From NCBI GenBank assembly GCA_018873225.1, contig JAEILZ010000001.1, forward strand, positions 3,782,001-3,846,000: 64,000 bases of DNA. The letters run 5' to 3'. Source of the stretch: [Phialemoniopsis] sp. UDSM-2020 (lineage: Eukaryota; Ascomycota; Sordariomycetes; Thyridiales; Thyridiaceae). Position 1 is the first letter of the stretch. Every line of letters begins with the position of its first letter. A program made the translations under genes and the position numbers. The notes beneath the pieces were generated by a model. It saw only the letters and a program-made list of their open reading frames with translations, was not told the origin of the DNA and ran no database searches. This document shows positions 31,076 through 41,358 of the stretch, piece after piece.

Positions 31076-32638
31076 ATGGGTAAAGTCAAGGACGTCAAGA
31101 CCAAGTCCAAGGCCAAGGCCACCGACTCTCTGACTTCGGTCAAGAAGGGCGGCGTCACCAAGTCTTCCAACACCTCCAGCGCCAAGTCCAAGCAGCTGGC
31201 CAAGGACGTTGCCAACAAGGCCGTCAACGGCAAGGAGAAGAAGTCCAAGAAGAAGGTCGAGGTCTCTTCTGACAGCGAGTCTGAGTCTGAGAGCGAGGAC
31301 TCTGCCTCTGACTCCGGCTCTGACGACAGCAGCGAGTCTGAGTCTGAGGAGGAGGTCAAGCCCAAGGCCAAGCCTACTGCCAACGGCAAGAAGGCTGCCG
31401 CTGCCGCCGAGTCTGACTCTGACTCCGACTCTGACGACTCCGAGTCTGATTCCGACTCTGAGGGTGGTGCCAAGGCCAACGGTGCCAAGGTTGCTGCCGA
31501 GTCTTCGGACTCTGATTCCGACTCTGACAGCGAGGAGGAGAGCTCCGAGGATGTCAAGGCCGAGGCTGCCAAGTCCGTCAAGGCCAAGGTGAACGGCAAG
31601 GCCAAGGCTGATAGCGTGAGTACCCACATCATCTCCACTCGTTTCATCATCCGATATACTAACACCCACATCAGTCTGACGAGGAAGACGATTCCGAGGA
31701 TGATTCCGACGATTCCGAGGAGTCTGATGAGGAGGAGGAGAAGGCTGCCGCCCCCTCCAAGAAGCGCAAGGCTGAGGAAGAGGAGGAGGAGGAGGAGGCT
31801 CCTGCCAAGAAGTCCAAGACTGAGTCTGCTGAGGAGGGTGCCACTACTCTCTTCGTTGGCAACCTGAGCTGGAACGTCGATGACAACACGCTCTTTGAGG
31901 AGTTCAAGTTCTGCGGCGATGTTTCCAGCGCTCGCGTCATCACGGACCGCAACACTGGCCGGTCTCGTGGCTTCGGTTACGTCGACTTTGCCAATGCTGC
32001 CGCTGCCGAGAAGGCCTTCAACGAGAAGCAGGGTGCCTTTATCGATGGCCGCGACATGAAGCTCGACTTCTCCACCGCTCGCCAGCAGAACGACGCCACC
32101 CCTGCCGACCGTGCTAAGAAGTACGGCGACGTTGTCAGCCCGGAGAGCGATACCCTTTTCGTTGGCAACATCCCCTTCGAGACTGAGGAGGAGACCGTGT
32201 CTGCCTTGTTCGGCGAGGTCGCCAGCGTCAAGAGCATCCGCTTGCCTACTGAGCAGTATGTTTTGATCCCATCTTTTACATTCGTCTTGAGCAGCATACT
32301 GACTAAGCTACAGGGAGTCTGGCCGTCGCAAGGGCTTCGGATACGTCACCTTCTTTTCCGTTGAGGACGCCAAGAAGGCCTTCGAGCAGCTCAACGGAGC
32401 GCCTCTCGACGGTCGCAATGTTCGTCTGGACTACTCTACTCCCCGCCCCCCGCGTGAGTTCGGCGACAATGGCGGTCGTGGCGGATTTGGCGGCCGTGGT
32501 GGTGGTCGTGGCGGTGGCCGTGGTGGTTTCGGTGGCCGTGGCGGCGGTCGTGGTGGCCCGCGTGGCGGCGGTGGTGGCCGTGGTGGCTTCGGTGGCCGTG
32601 GTGGTGGTGGTTTCCAGGGCAAGAAGATCACTTTCTAA
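31076..32638 (+). CDS. Nucleolin/Nsr1/Gar2-like nucleolar protein
   Basis: Predicted 481-aa nucleolar RNA-binding protein acting in pre-rRNA processing and small-subunit assembly. Exons are 31076-31615, 31675-32255 and 32314-32638. The N-terminal half is Lys-rich, then made of Ser/Asp/Glu blocks (SDSESESE-type, casein kinase 2 targets in homologues) separated by basic Ala/Lys stretches, as in nucleolin. RRM1 is about residues 238-312 (TTLFVGNLSW, RSRGFGYVDF) and RRM2 about 340-415 (DTLFVGNIPF, RRKGFGYVTF). The C-terminus (about 425-475) is an RGG/GAR domain, followed by GKKITF. The domain order equals yeast Nsr1 and fission yeast Gar2. Repeated ACTTTT boxes in the promoter may mark ribosome-biogenesis control. 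Confidence 0.95.
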
Positions 32639-35050
32639 GGGTAGAAAGGATCATGCCGCACAGTTCCCGAGGGCTCTTACACACATGACACTTTGGTTGG
32701 CTTCGTTGGTTGTCCGTTTCAGAAACTTGCACTCCTTATGGGAGTCGTGGGCTTTGAGAGCATATTCCTCGTAGAGGATGCTGCGATATACCTGAGGGCT
32801 TTGACTATCTGTGGGCTGTGGGGTTGGGCGTCTCTTCTAGACGCCTGTCATCGGGTGGCTGTGCTATGCTCTAAACGCGCCGCTGTGCGTTGTTAGCACA
32901 TGTACGATGGGTTTCCGTGTGCTCTGTGGGCTTCTGTGGGCTCTTCTGATGGATTGAAGTTGGGAAGAACTTCCTTATGTCTCTTTGGGGCATCTCGGAG
33001 GGGACCAAGCTTCGTGATCATGACGGCTTGTCGGTACCACTGGGGGCTCTATTCAACACAAAAGTTTTTGAGTGCATTTATTCACGGACGTGCAACGCGT
33101 CCTGGATCGGCGTTGATGGCTTTCCCTTTTTCTCTGACTAGAACTCGGTTGACCGGCCTGGCAACATCATCCGAGAGAGTACGATCAATCTGGTTGATAG
33201 TTTGTTGAGCTGGTAAGTATATCCTTGAGCAACCTACCCTCCCATACTCCCATAGCTGCGACTCGCAGACACCTTTCTCTTTAATAAGAAAAAAGAATTT
33301 CCATGTATGCTCGATATCAAGAACTATTGTCATTGTGCAAGAAGTGAAATATCCCTGTGCCATACTATGTGAGGATATAACACCTGCACCAACTCCACTA
33401 TGAGGCTCTCGCCCCAGCTCAGCAATCAGAACAGACTGACTATTGCTTGACCAAAATGATACCTGTTCACCGATTGTACATGGCATGCAACTGGCAGCGA
33501 ACAGAGCGGCAGTCACCTGTCACGACCGAGTCATCGTGTAGTAAACTTCGCTGCTAGGGCGCCTAGTCAGAGTCGTTGCTGCGGGGGAGGGTCGTCATTG
33601 GAGACAGGTGCACTGCCCTGGTGGGCGTTGAATACGCGCTACCACCTAAGACATGGAGGAGAGGGGTGCGAGATGACCATCTTGGACCGGAGTGGTCGGT
33701 CTCGCGTGATAGATTATTGGATTAGGTAGACCTTCTCCAAACCAAACCTCCCCTAAATCTGTTCAAGGCACTGGTCTTGTGCCCCTTGTCTGTCTATTGT
33801 CATTTCTCTACCAAGTCTAGAGCGTGATCCGGTTGTTGCCCTCCAAGTCGTACCAAATGGACATCGCACTACCTACCTTAGCATATTGAATATAGAACTA
33901 CTTTACTCAGGCGCTGCCCATGTCATCATTGCGAAACAATGGGAGCGATCGATGTCGCAATAGAGCACGATAACCTGGGGCATAACTACTCTACTTTACT
34001 TTTACGAACCATCCCATCACTGCCGATAGAAAGTCAAATGGGCTGACTGCCAGCACTTTGTCGCACCATCCACCACCGTCGTCCTCAGTCAACTCTAATT
34101 GCTGTCGCAAGCCAAGGTCCGAGGCCGGAACGCCATCGTTGAGCACTCATTTGCTCAAACCTGCGCGTCGCTTCTATAGCGTCACTGGGCAGCGGCTGTG
34201 ACCTGGTTTTGGCCGTCTTGTTGCAGGACAGGGAAACCCCTCTCGTGCCGTGAAGGTGCATGCCAGCGCAGGGATTGGCGTGGGATATTCACGTTCAAAG
34301 GTGGACGGGCGGGTCACGCCTCCACCTGGCCGCCTGGTCCCTCCATCCCATTTGACCCATCTTTTTGCCCATCTCCATTCTCCACCCTGCTTCGACTTGC
34401 GACTAGACACTCTCACCTCACCTCTCACTCTCACTTGCGCGAAACGCCCCCAACCCACAACCCAGGAGCCCAACCAGACGCTAAACGGGGCGTACATGCT
34501 ATTTAGGTAGGCGGACAAAGCACGAACGACAACAAAGCCTCAACAGCCCGCCCAGTGCGGTGAAGCCACTGCGACGTAATAGGAGCGGTCTGCGCCGACT
34601 GACCAGACCATTCGTCGCATCTTACAGCCAGGCACGGGTACACCCATTTTCCCCCGTTTGCGAACCAGCCATCTTTCTTTCTGGACCCATCCCATAATAT
34701 TATCTTTTTTCTATCTTGCACACCATCGTCGCACCCGTTGGCATTCTCATTTCTTCTTCTCGTGGGTTCTGCCAGCCATATCACTGAGAGAAGGGTCCAA
34801 AAGCAAACCCCTGTCTTGACATCACTGATAAGCTAGCGGGGATCGCGGGGCTTTCAACGACTCCCTGGCTCCATCGCCGCCCTGCTGGCTCCGCCCACCT
34901 CCCGCGTCCACGCACGATAGGAGGGACCGTTATCGGTGAGAAGGGGGAGAGCAAAAACATTATTGTCGGTGGCTTCTTTTCGAGGCTTGTCCTCGAGTCA
35001 ACCTTTCTTCCTTTTGCTTCCTGGTTCTACTCGACGATATTCCTTTCGAC
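32639..35050. other. Long intergenic region before the BNIP3-like gene
   Basis: 2.4 kb with no supportable gene; open frames at 33082-33516 and 34174-34518 show no family resemblance. The last 700 nt are pyrimidine-rich on the plus strand (clear at about 34370-34450) and probably form the promoter and a long leader. Confidence 0.5.
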
Positions 35051-36469
35051 ATGGCTCCCTCGGAGTTCCAAAGCCCGCCTGGCAACTTGCGGTCGGTAGA
35101 GAACAATGGGCGGGGGGGTGCGCCCTCCCAGTCCCAACGTCGGAATGATGGTCAGTCCTTGGGAATCATATCTAAATCCCATCGCGACTCGAACGAGCTA
35201 ACGCAAACAGAATCTTGGGTTGAAATCGCCTCCCAGCCATCCTCCTCCTCGCTGTCGTCGATCGGAGACGAGATCGTCACCACCGGTCTAAGAGTTGGCG
35301 TTGGTCGTGCGTCTTACCCACCTCAACAGCCTATCCGACGAAGAAGGCTGCTTCAACTACAGCAACGACAGCAGCAACAACAGGCTTCGATGCCACAGTC
35401 GTACTTCGTTAGTCATGCTGCCGCACAAGGCGGCATGAGTAGCCAGGAAGAATACGATGAGACAGAGAGCGAGGAAGACAGGCTGATGACAAGCTCGACT
35501 GAGAATGTGCCGACGGCTCCGACCCCAGGCTTGGCAGGCCAGCCTACAGTCATGGGTCCAGCAGTCCATTATGACACGGACTCGGATGATGATGAGAATG
35601 CAACTGCACTGGGCCGACCGTCCAACAGCCCGACTTTTAGGCCACAGCCAAATGCTTTTTCGCATCCACCAAGTCAACTACAGCACAGAAGTCACTCCAC
35701 CAACTCCTCAGTCCCCTACCACCCACCCTATGGCCGGCCATCGATGACACAGCGGTCACAAACAAGAGTTCACCGCAGCGGACCCAGCTTTATGAGTCCT
35801 CACACTCGAGAGGACAATGACGAGGCCTTGCGCGCATCTTTAACAACATTGCTATCCTGCGCAGCTGCAGCCAGGGGCCTACACAGGAAGGACGACACCG
35901 TCACAGGCCCTTCCGGTACACGCAACGGTCTGAGACCTAGCACACAGCCAATGGGCCTCCAGCTCGTCCAAGAATCAGAACTCATGGATGAGACGTCGGC
36001 TGCTGGCCCGACTTTAGCTGTTCCGCCCGAGCGCAAGCTGCAATCCCGCACAGCGTCGAACTCCAGCGCACCGAGTGGGCCCATCTCGACAACATCAAGG
36101 GCCGATGCCGCCGGTGAGAAGAGCAAGCGCTCGGCCTCGGCCACGCAGACCAAGTCTTCTCGGGCGAGCAAGAAGAAGAAGACGGCGGTTGCTGTCGACG
36201 AGGAGCACCCCGCTTTCATAAGCCCGACGCTCCTTACGTGGGTCGTCGGCGCCGGCGTCGTCGTCCTCGTCTCTGTTGTCGGTTTCGGTGCGGGCTATGT
36301 AATCGGGCGGGAAGTCGGGCGTCAAGAGGGTGCCATGAGTCTGAACAGCATCAGCACCGGCGCAAATGCATCATCATCGTGCGGAAGTGAGCTCGTGCGC
36401 TCCGGGTCGGGCGGCACGCTGAGAAGATTCAGATGGGGTGGCGGCATCGGCAGCAGCGTCGCCGCCTGA
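35051..36469 (+). CDS. Single-pass membrane protein with BNIP3/NIX-like features
   Basis: Not annotated in any family I can name with certainty. The preferred model has exons 35051-35150 and 35211-36469, 452 aa; without splicing it is 472 aa, also in frame. Residues 33-39 (spliced) read D-E-S-W-V-E-I, a W-x-x-I Atg8-interacting motif with acidic flanks; human BNIP3 and NIX have S-W-V-E-L. A long disordered Ser/Thr/Gln/Pro-rich middle follows, with acidic patches (YDETESEEDR, YDTDSDDDE). A Lys-rich stretch (ASKKKKTAV) precedes one membrane segment at about 374-399. It ends GFGAGYVIGREVG, recalling the G-x-G...Y-I-G-R end of the BNIP3 membrane segment. A 53-residue Ser/Gly-rich tail follows. 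A mitophagy or organelle-turnover receptor is my inference; an unrelated membrane protein is possible. Confidence 0.6.
   Translation: MAPSEFQSPPGNLRSVENNGRGGAPSQSQRRNDGQSLGIISKSHRDSNELTQTESWVEIASQPSSSSLSSIGDEIVTTGLRVGVGRASYPPQQPIRRRRLLQLQQRQQQQQASMPQSYFVSHAAAQGGMSSQEEYDETESEEDRLMTSSTENVPTAPTPGLAGQPTVMGPAVHYDTDSDDDENATALGRPSNSPTFRPQPNAFSHPPSQLQHRSHSTNSSVPYHPPYGRPSMTQRSQTRVHRSGPSFMSPHTREDNDEALRASLTTLLSCAAAARGLHRKDDTVTGPSGTRNGLRPSTQPMGLQLVQESELMDETSAAGPTLAVPPERKLQSRTASNSSAPSGPISTTSRADAAGEKSKRSASATQTKSSRASKKKKTAVAVDEEHPAFISPTLLTWVVGAGVVVLVSVVGFGAGYVIGREVGRQEGAMSLNSISTGANASSSCGSELVRSGSGGTLRRFRWGGGIGSSVAA
35151..35210 (+). other. In-frame 60-nt intron directly before the WVEI motif
   Basis: The segment starts gtcagt, ends aacag and has gctaac near its 3' end, so it looks like an intron. 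Its length is a multiple of three and it has no stop, so retention would add 20 residues without changing frame. Splicing changes the flank of the motif from T-E-S-W to D-E-S-W. Confidence 0.65.
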
Positions 36470-37002
36470 CGTGATGATCATGATCATGATTGTGGTTTGT
36501 GTAGGGCACGGAAGCCGGACGGTCGAGAGGAGATACCCCCCGTAGTTAGACGGACATGCTGAGATCTGGCGGACTGACGATGTTTTTTACGGACGCATTC
36601 GTTTCTACACTCCCGCTTGGGATCCTTCTTACTGATTTTTTATTTAGGGGCATGAGGTAACGTTGGGAGTTTTGATGGTACTTGGCTCGTTAAGGGGTAG
36701 GCATCATTCGGTTTTTTGTTAAGTGGGCATGGTTTATGAGCGCGGCTTGTTGAACATCTTTAGTCAAAGATGTGTGACATCGACGACTGGCCCGCCTCAA
36801 TACACGCAAAGCAGTGTGAATATACAAATCAATATTATAATTCAGGATGATCATCGCATGAGATACTATGTTTGAACGAAAAGTGATATTCAATGGGTCG
36901 AATTAGACTATTCGTAACGCTACAGTTTCCAGCCCAAGCGTACACAAAGCGATGCCAAACATCAACCGCCTCCCCTTCGATCTGCTTTTCTATAGCAGAA
37001 AC
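36470..37002. other. Convergent 3' region (BNIP3-like / verprolin)
   Basis: No gene. A 14-bp palindrome, ATGATCATGATCAT, at 36474-36487 follows the stop codon by five nucleotides. The remainder is AT-rich. Confidence 0.5.
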
Positions 37003-38624
37003 CTACAGTACGCTCAGATCCAGGGGCACACTGCTGCCCCTCCCGGCGCGGTACCGCTTCTGGCTGGGGTGGAAGTCGCGCGGCTTGGGGAACTGCTCCT
37101 CGCCCCTGAACCGCCAGCGCGAGTCCTCGACGTTGTAGCGTATCCCGGAGCCCATGCCGCTGCTCGACCTGTTGGGGGTAGCACCGCCTCCTCCTCCTGC
37201 CCCGCCGGCGGAGCTCGTGGGCCGCTGCAGGCTGCCGCTGTGCGTCGGCGAGGGGCTCTTGCCGCCGTTAGGCGTCAGCGTGAAGGCCGAGGGGTCGAGC
37301 ATGGAGGCGCGCAGGGTGGACGGGGCGCGGCTACGCGAGGTTGGTGGGGGCGCGGGCGCCGGGCCCGGGGGCGGTGCTGCCGAGGACGGCGGCGGCGGGG
37401 GCGCGGGCGGCGCGTGAGGTGGGCTCGGCGCCGCGGCGCGGTTGACTGGTGGCGGAGGAGGTGGGGGAGGTGCGGATGAAGGCGAGCTGGCGCCTGTTGC
37501 GGCGCGGAGGGCTGCTTGGACGGCGATGCTGGGTGTGCTGGGCGCGGCGGATGGCGGCGGTGGTGGGGGAGCTGGTGGCGCCTGGCTTCTGGAGGGTGCT
37601 GAGGGTGGTAGTCGGGGAGCAGCAGATGGTGGTGGGGGTGGAGGAGCCGGCGGTGCGGAGGGCGCGGATGGAGCTGCTGCGGAGGGTGGTGGAGGTGCTG
37701 GAGCACCGGGGAGGGGAGGTGGTTGAGGTGCTGGCGCCGAAGGAGCTGTGCTCGAGGGCTTGCGAGACCCGGGAGGCGGAGGAGGCTTCTTGCCGATCGG
37801 CGGTGGTGGACCCTTGTTGATTGATACTGAAGAAACGGGTCTTGGTACGTCGCCATGGCCAGGCCTTCTTAGATTTGCAAGAGCGGGATTGATCGCCGGT
37901 GAGCTCGCGGCTCCAGGTAAAGGAGGTCGGCCTCCTGGAATAGGAGGCGCCGCTCCTCCGGGTGGCTTGGGTGCTGATGCCCCCGGTGGTCTCGGTACAG
38001 ACCTCGAGGATCGTTCTGGGTCTGAAAGATACGACGCATCTTGGCCGGCTAGGCTATCGTTAGCATCCAATGTCAAGGAACAGAACAGCGCTCAAGGAGC
38101 ACAAACCTCCAGTGTCAACACCACCTCCCCTCTTCTTGAGTTTGGGCATCCCCCCAGCAAATAATCCTGCCAACTGCGGCGCTGCGCTCTCCATGCCCGA
38201 AGCTCCGCCATCTCTTGAGCCCTGGTCACTATTGCTGCGAGCTCTGTTTCCTGGCACGGGAGGCGCGAGGCCGCCAGGGGCTTTGGGCATTCCCGGTATC
38301 GGTGGTGCTCCCCCCATCGGCGCTGCGACCGGTCCACCGGACGAACCAGCGACTTGAGGCGCCGATCGATCATTCGTTACAGCCTTCTTGAGGGCTTTCC
38401 CCTTGGTGATATCGGTGAGAAGTGCACCCTAGACCGCAACCTGGGTTAGCATCCGCCAATGACAGGACACCCTGCTTCGGGAACAAGCTTACTCGTCCAG
38501 CTCCTCCGCCGGAAGGGCGCATAGGAGGTCCGCCTGGGCCCCCCGGTGGCGGCGGAGGCGGAGGAGGCGGTCCTCCTCCTCGCCCGGGCATAGGAGGGGG
38601 TGGTGGTGGCGGAGGGGGAGGCAT
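37003..38624 (-). CDS. VRP1: Verprolin/WIP, actin cytoskeleton regulator
   Basis: Predicted 499-aa Pro-rich protein that binds actin and WASP (Las17) to control actin patches, endocytosis and polarity. Minus-strand exons are 38624-38493, 38428-38107 and 38048-37003. At the last acceptor, two AGs lie five nt apart; only the second avoids an immediate stop. The N-terminus begins with Met and ten prolines, then PMPGRGG and a second Pro run, a profilin-binding type. The WH2 actin-binding motif is GALLTDITKGKALKKAV at residues 45-61. The middle is made of Pro runs and P-P-L-P/P-P-I-P-G repeats. The C-terminus SRWRFRGEEQFPKPRDFHP followed by SQKRYRAGRG is the WASP-binding end. The mitochondrial-protein gene at right is divergent. 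Confidence 0.92.
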
Positions 38625-39202
38625 CGTAGCTTCAACCGGGTGTGGCCGGCGGCGGCCAGATAAAGGAGCTCTTGTCTTAACGGTATTGGGACCGTGATCG
38701 TTCTTTGGCTGTTTGGCAATACAGTAGGAATGCGATCAATCACTCTCCAGGTCCTTGCGCGCAGGACGAGGGTGGCAATCGTAAACTTAGAATGAGCAAT
38801 GCAGATGGACAAACGCTTCTTTGCGATGGAGGAGGTAGATAGCATAGAACCTAAAGACGATGCCTAAGCCGCGTGTCGTCAGTATGTGGCGCAGTCCCGC
38901 AGGCGGCTCGACCAGTATATGCGACCCACTGGCTGCATCCAAAAATCAAGCCACAGCGCTTGATAGATTGGACTTTAGTGCTTGGTTTGGTGTGCAAGCC
39001 GATTGGACCCCGAAGCTTCATAGCTCCTAATCCAATTCTCACATGGTGCTAAGAAGCATCATTGCATAACTTCCCGTCTTTTTTTCTCTGGACCCCCTCT
39101 CGATACTTTGACCTGCAGTTGAGAGCCAACTCGCGCATTTTGTTACAACACGCACGCGATTGTATCTACTATAGAGCGTACAATAGCGCAGCAACTTGCG
39201 AG
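38625..39202. other. Divergent region, verprolin / mitochondrial protein gene
   Basis: No gene or notable repeat seen. It presumably holds both promoters. Confidence 0.5.
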
Positions 39203-40492
39203 ATGTTCAATACCCGAATGGCCCGCAGGCCGAAGACTGATCTTTGTCAAATATGCGAGCTCATGACGGTTCGGCAGCCGAACGTCGCTAGACGGTCACT
39301 CGCGACAATTGGGGCAAGCCGGCCAAGGATTGCGCTGTCAAAGCCGATCTCGAGACCCGGCCTACCGATTTCGATTGCAAGATATGCCGCCTCGACGCAT
39401 AGGAAGACATCGACTGGAGCGGAAACTCCGGCAGGACAAGCAAAGGATGTGCCCGACTTGGCAGCACTTGTCGCCTCTGTTGGTCGGACGAAAGAGTCCT
39501 TCCTCGGCCAAGCCGGTCTCCCCGAAGAGGAGGCGACTCTGGAGGCCTTGCGGATATGCGCAGCAGCAGCAGAACTCCTCATGGACTCTACTGTGCAGCC
39601 GAAGTTGAGCAATCTAGAATTCCAGTCCGACACTGCTGCATCCAACCTCCTGTCGCTCGACGAGAACGGCCGAAAGATAGCCAAGAAGTCGCAAGCGACG
39701 CAGAGTGCGACACCTGCACGACTTAAGGATGTGATTGGAAAGGTTTCGGAGGCGGCGTATGCCATCATCACTCACCCGCCCGTCTTCATTACACCGCAAG
39801 TGTTGGAACTCTATGTCGACATCCAGGCCCGTCTGGTCAAGCCAGAGACATTGCCTCAAGTGTTCACGCTGTATGCGGAGAAGCCGCTGCCAAGGGTTTC
39901 AAAGGGCACTATCACCTACGTTGCGCAAAACCCAAACAAAGCGTCAAATGCTGTACCTCCTCAGGTGGCCGAAAAGGCCTTGGACGCTGCAATCGAAGCC
40001 AAGGATTTGGATGCGGCCGTGGGCATAGTCGAGACTGGTTACGCGAGCAAGGCCTTTGTCCGCGCCAAGCTCGTTAGGAAGGCGCTGCTTCCCGTCTCGG
40101 CGCTCGCTGCAGCCCCTGCCGCCGCCTACGTTCTCGCCATGAACCTATCACAATTCCAAGATACCATGGATAAGAGCACGGCAACTGGCATTGCTTTTGC
40201 AGGCATCCTCACCTACGTGGGCTTCACAGCCACGATCGGCGTGGTCGCAGTCACGACGGCTAACGACCAGATGAAGCGGGTGACGTGGGCCCAGGGTACG
40301 CCTCTGAGACAGCGATGGATCCGCGAGGACGAGCGAGCTGCTTTTGATAAGATTGCATGCTCCTTTGGCTTTTCCGAATACCACAAGTATGGTGAGGAGG
40401 AGGGCGTCGAGTTCCAGTCCCTGCGCGAATATGTCCTGAGGAAGGGCATGGTGTTGGACCAGATAGATCTCATGGAGGGCATGAGTGGCTAA
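39203..40492 (+). CDS. Probable mitochondrial inner-membrane protein, function unknown
   Basis: I do not recognise a named family. The intronless frame gives 429 aa from the ATG at 39203; the frame is open upstream only from non-ATG codons. The first 70 residues are rich in Arg and Ser with few acidic residues (RPRIALSKPISRPG, SIARYAAS), consistent with a mitochondrial presequence. A helical, Ala/Leu-rich middle contains LELYVDIQARLVKPETLPQV, which is reminiscent of helical-repeat proteins. Two membrane segments follow near residues 295-312 (LLPVSALAAAPAAAYVLAM) and 327-350 (GIAFAGILTYVGFTATIGVVAV). The C-terminal domain (RVTWAQGTPLRQRWIREDER, then LREYVLRKGMVLDQIDLMEGM) looks conserved and globular. 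The two-TM hairpin with soluble ends suggests an inner-membrane factor, possibly for translation or assembly; that is a guess. Confidence 0.7.
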   Translation: MFNTRMARRPKTDLCQICELMTVRQPNVARRSLATIGASRPRIALSKPISRPGLPISIARYAASTHRKTSTGAETPAGQAKDVPDLAALVASVGRTKESFLGQAGLPEEEATLEALRICAAAAELLMDSTVQPKLSNLEFQSDTAASNLLSLDENGRKIAKKSQATQSATPARLKDVIGKVSEAAYAIITHPPVFITPQVLELYVDIQARLVKPETLPQVFTLYAEKPLPRVSKGTITYVAQNPNKASNAVPPQVAEKALDAAIEAKDLDAAVGIVETGYASKAFVRAKLVRKALLPVSALAAAPAAAYVLAMNLSQFQDTMDKSTATGIAFAGILTYVGFTATIGVVAVTTANDQMKRVTWAQGTPLRQRWIREDERAAFDKIACSFGFSEYHKYGEEEGVEFQSLREYVLRKGMVLDQIDLMEGMSG

Positions 40493-41358
40493 AAGACGAG
40501 AGCTGTGCGAAAATAGACGGTCGGCCGTATCAATCTTACATCGCCAAGGGGAGTGAGCAACGGTAACTTCCGGCAGGGGAAAACACTGGCCAGCCCTAAG
40601 TTTTGATCGACCTCCCCGTCCACAATCTACAAACATTTCTCAATTGCCCACCGCGTGGCCGATCCTTTGGCTCAGCCTCAAGCCAACTCACCCTGCCAAG
40701 GCCGGTAATCACAGATATCCCGGCGCTAGCGGATGCGGAACTACCAGAGGCGATCTCAACTGCATATGTGCGACATGCTTTTCGGCCGGGCAATCTGGAT
40801 ATCGCTGGTCTTGGCAGCAGAGGGAGGCCATACAGTGACGAGATGCCAGTCTCACTTGCTGAGACTGGAACGTGCCGCGGATGGGTCACGTCTTATCTTG
40901 GCGAACTCTGCTTGCGAGGACACCGCTCTCACGGGTTCACGTCTATCACCGCGCTGTGGTGACTAGCTCATGCTGCAACTGACAAAAACGGGATGCCTGT
41001 GCTACGCGCTGTCGCAATTCCGCTCTTGGCTCTTATCGCTGACCCGTCTTGACTTTCATCAACGATTCATGAGCCAATCGGCGAGCCACAGCACTGATCC
41101 ATGATATGGGCATCAGGGTTCCATCTTCGCGTCACTCACTCCGGTGACGGGGGAAAGGAGACGTGATTGTCTGATTAAGTTGCTATCGTCATCGCTCCTT
41201 CCCTTTATATGTGTATGTATATGTATATATTGTATATCTCAAATACCCCCATTCTTTCTCAAATCATCCCAAATCAAAGAGAGATTCTCGTCTCATCTTT
41301 TGATACTTCAGACAGTATCTCAAACTCATATCTCTCTCTCGAGACATCTCTTGTGACC
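40493..41358. other. Intergenic with promoter of the four-TM protein gene
   Basis: No gene seen. A TG/TA-rich tract at about 41208-41236 and a T/C-rich leader up to 41358 lie just upstream of the next start codon. Confidence 0.5.

Noticed and set aside
30982..31671. Minus-strand frames of 209-229 residues opposite the nucleolin-like gene
   Set aside because: Ser/Glu- or Leu/Gly-rich shadows of the acidic Ser repeats on the plus strand.
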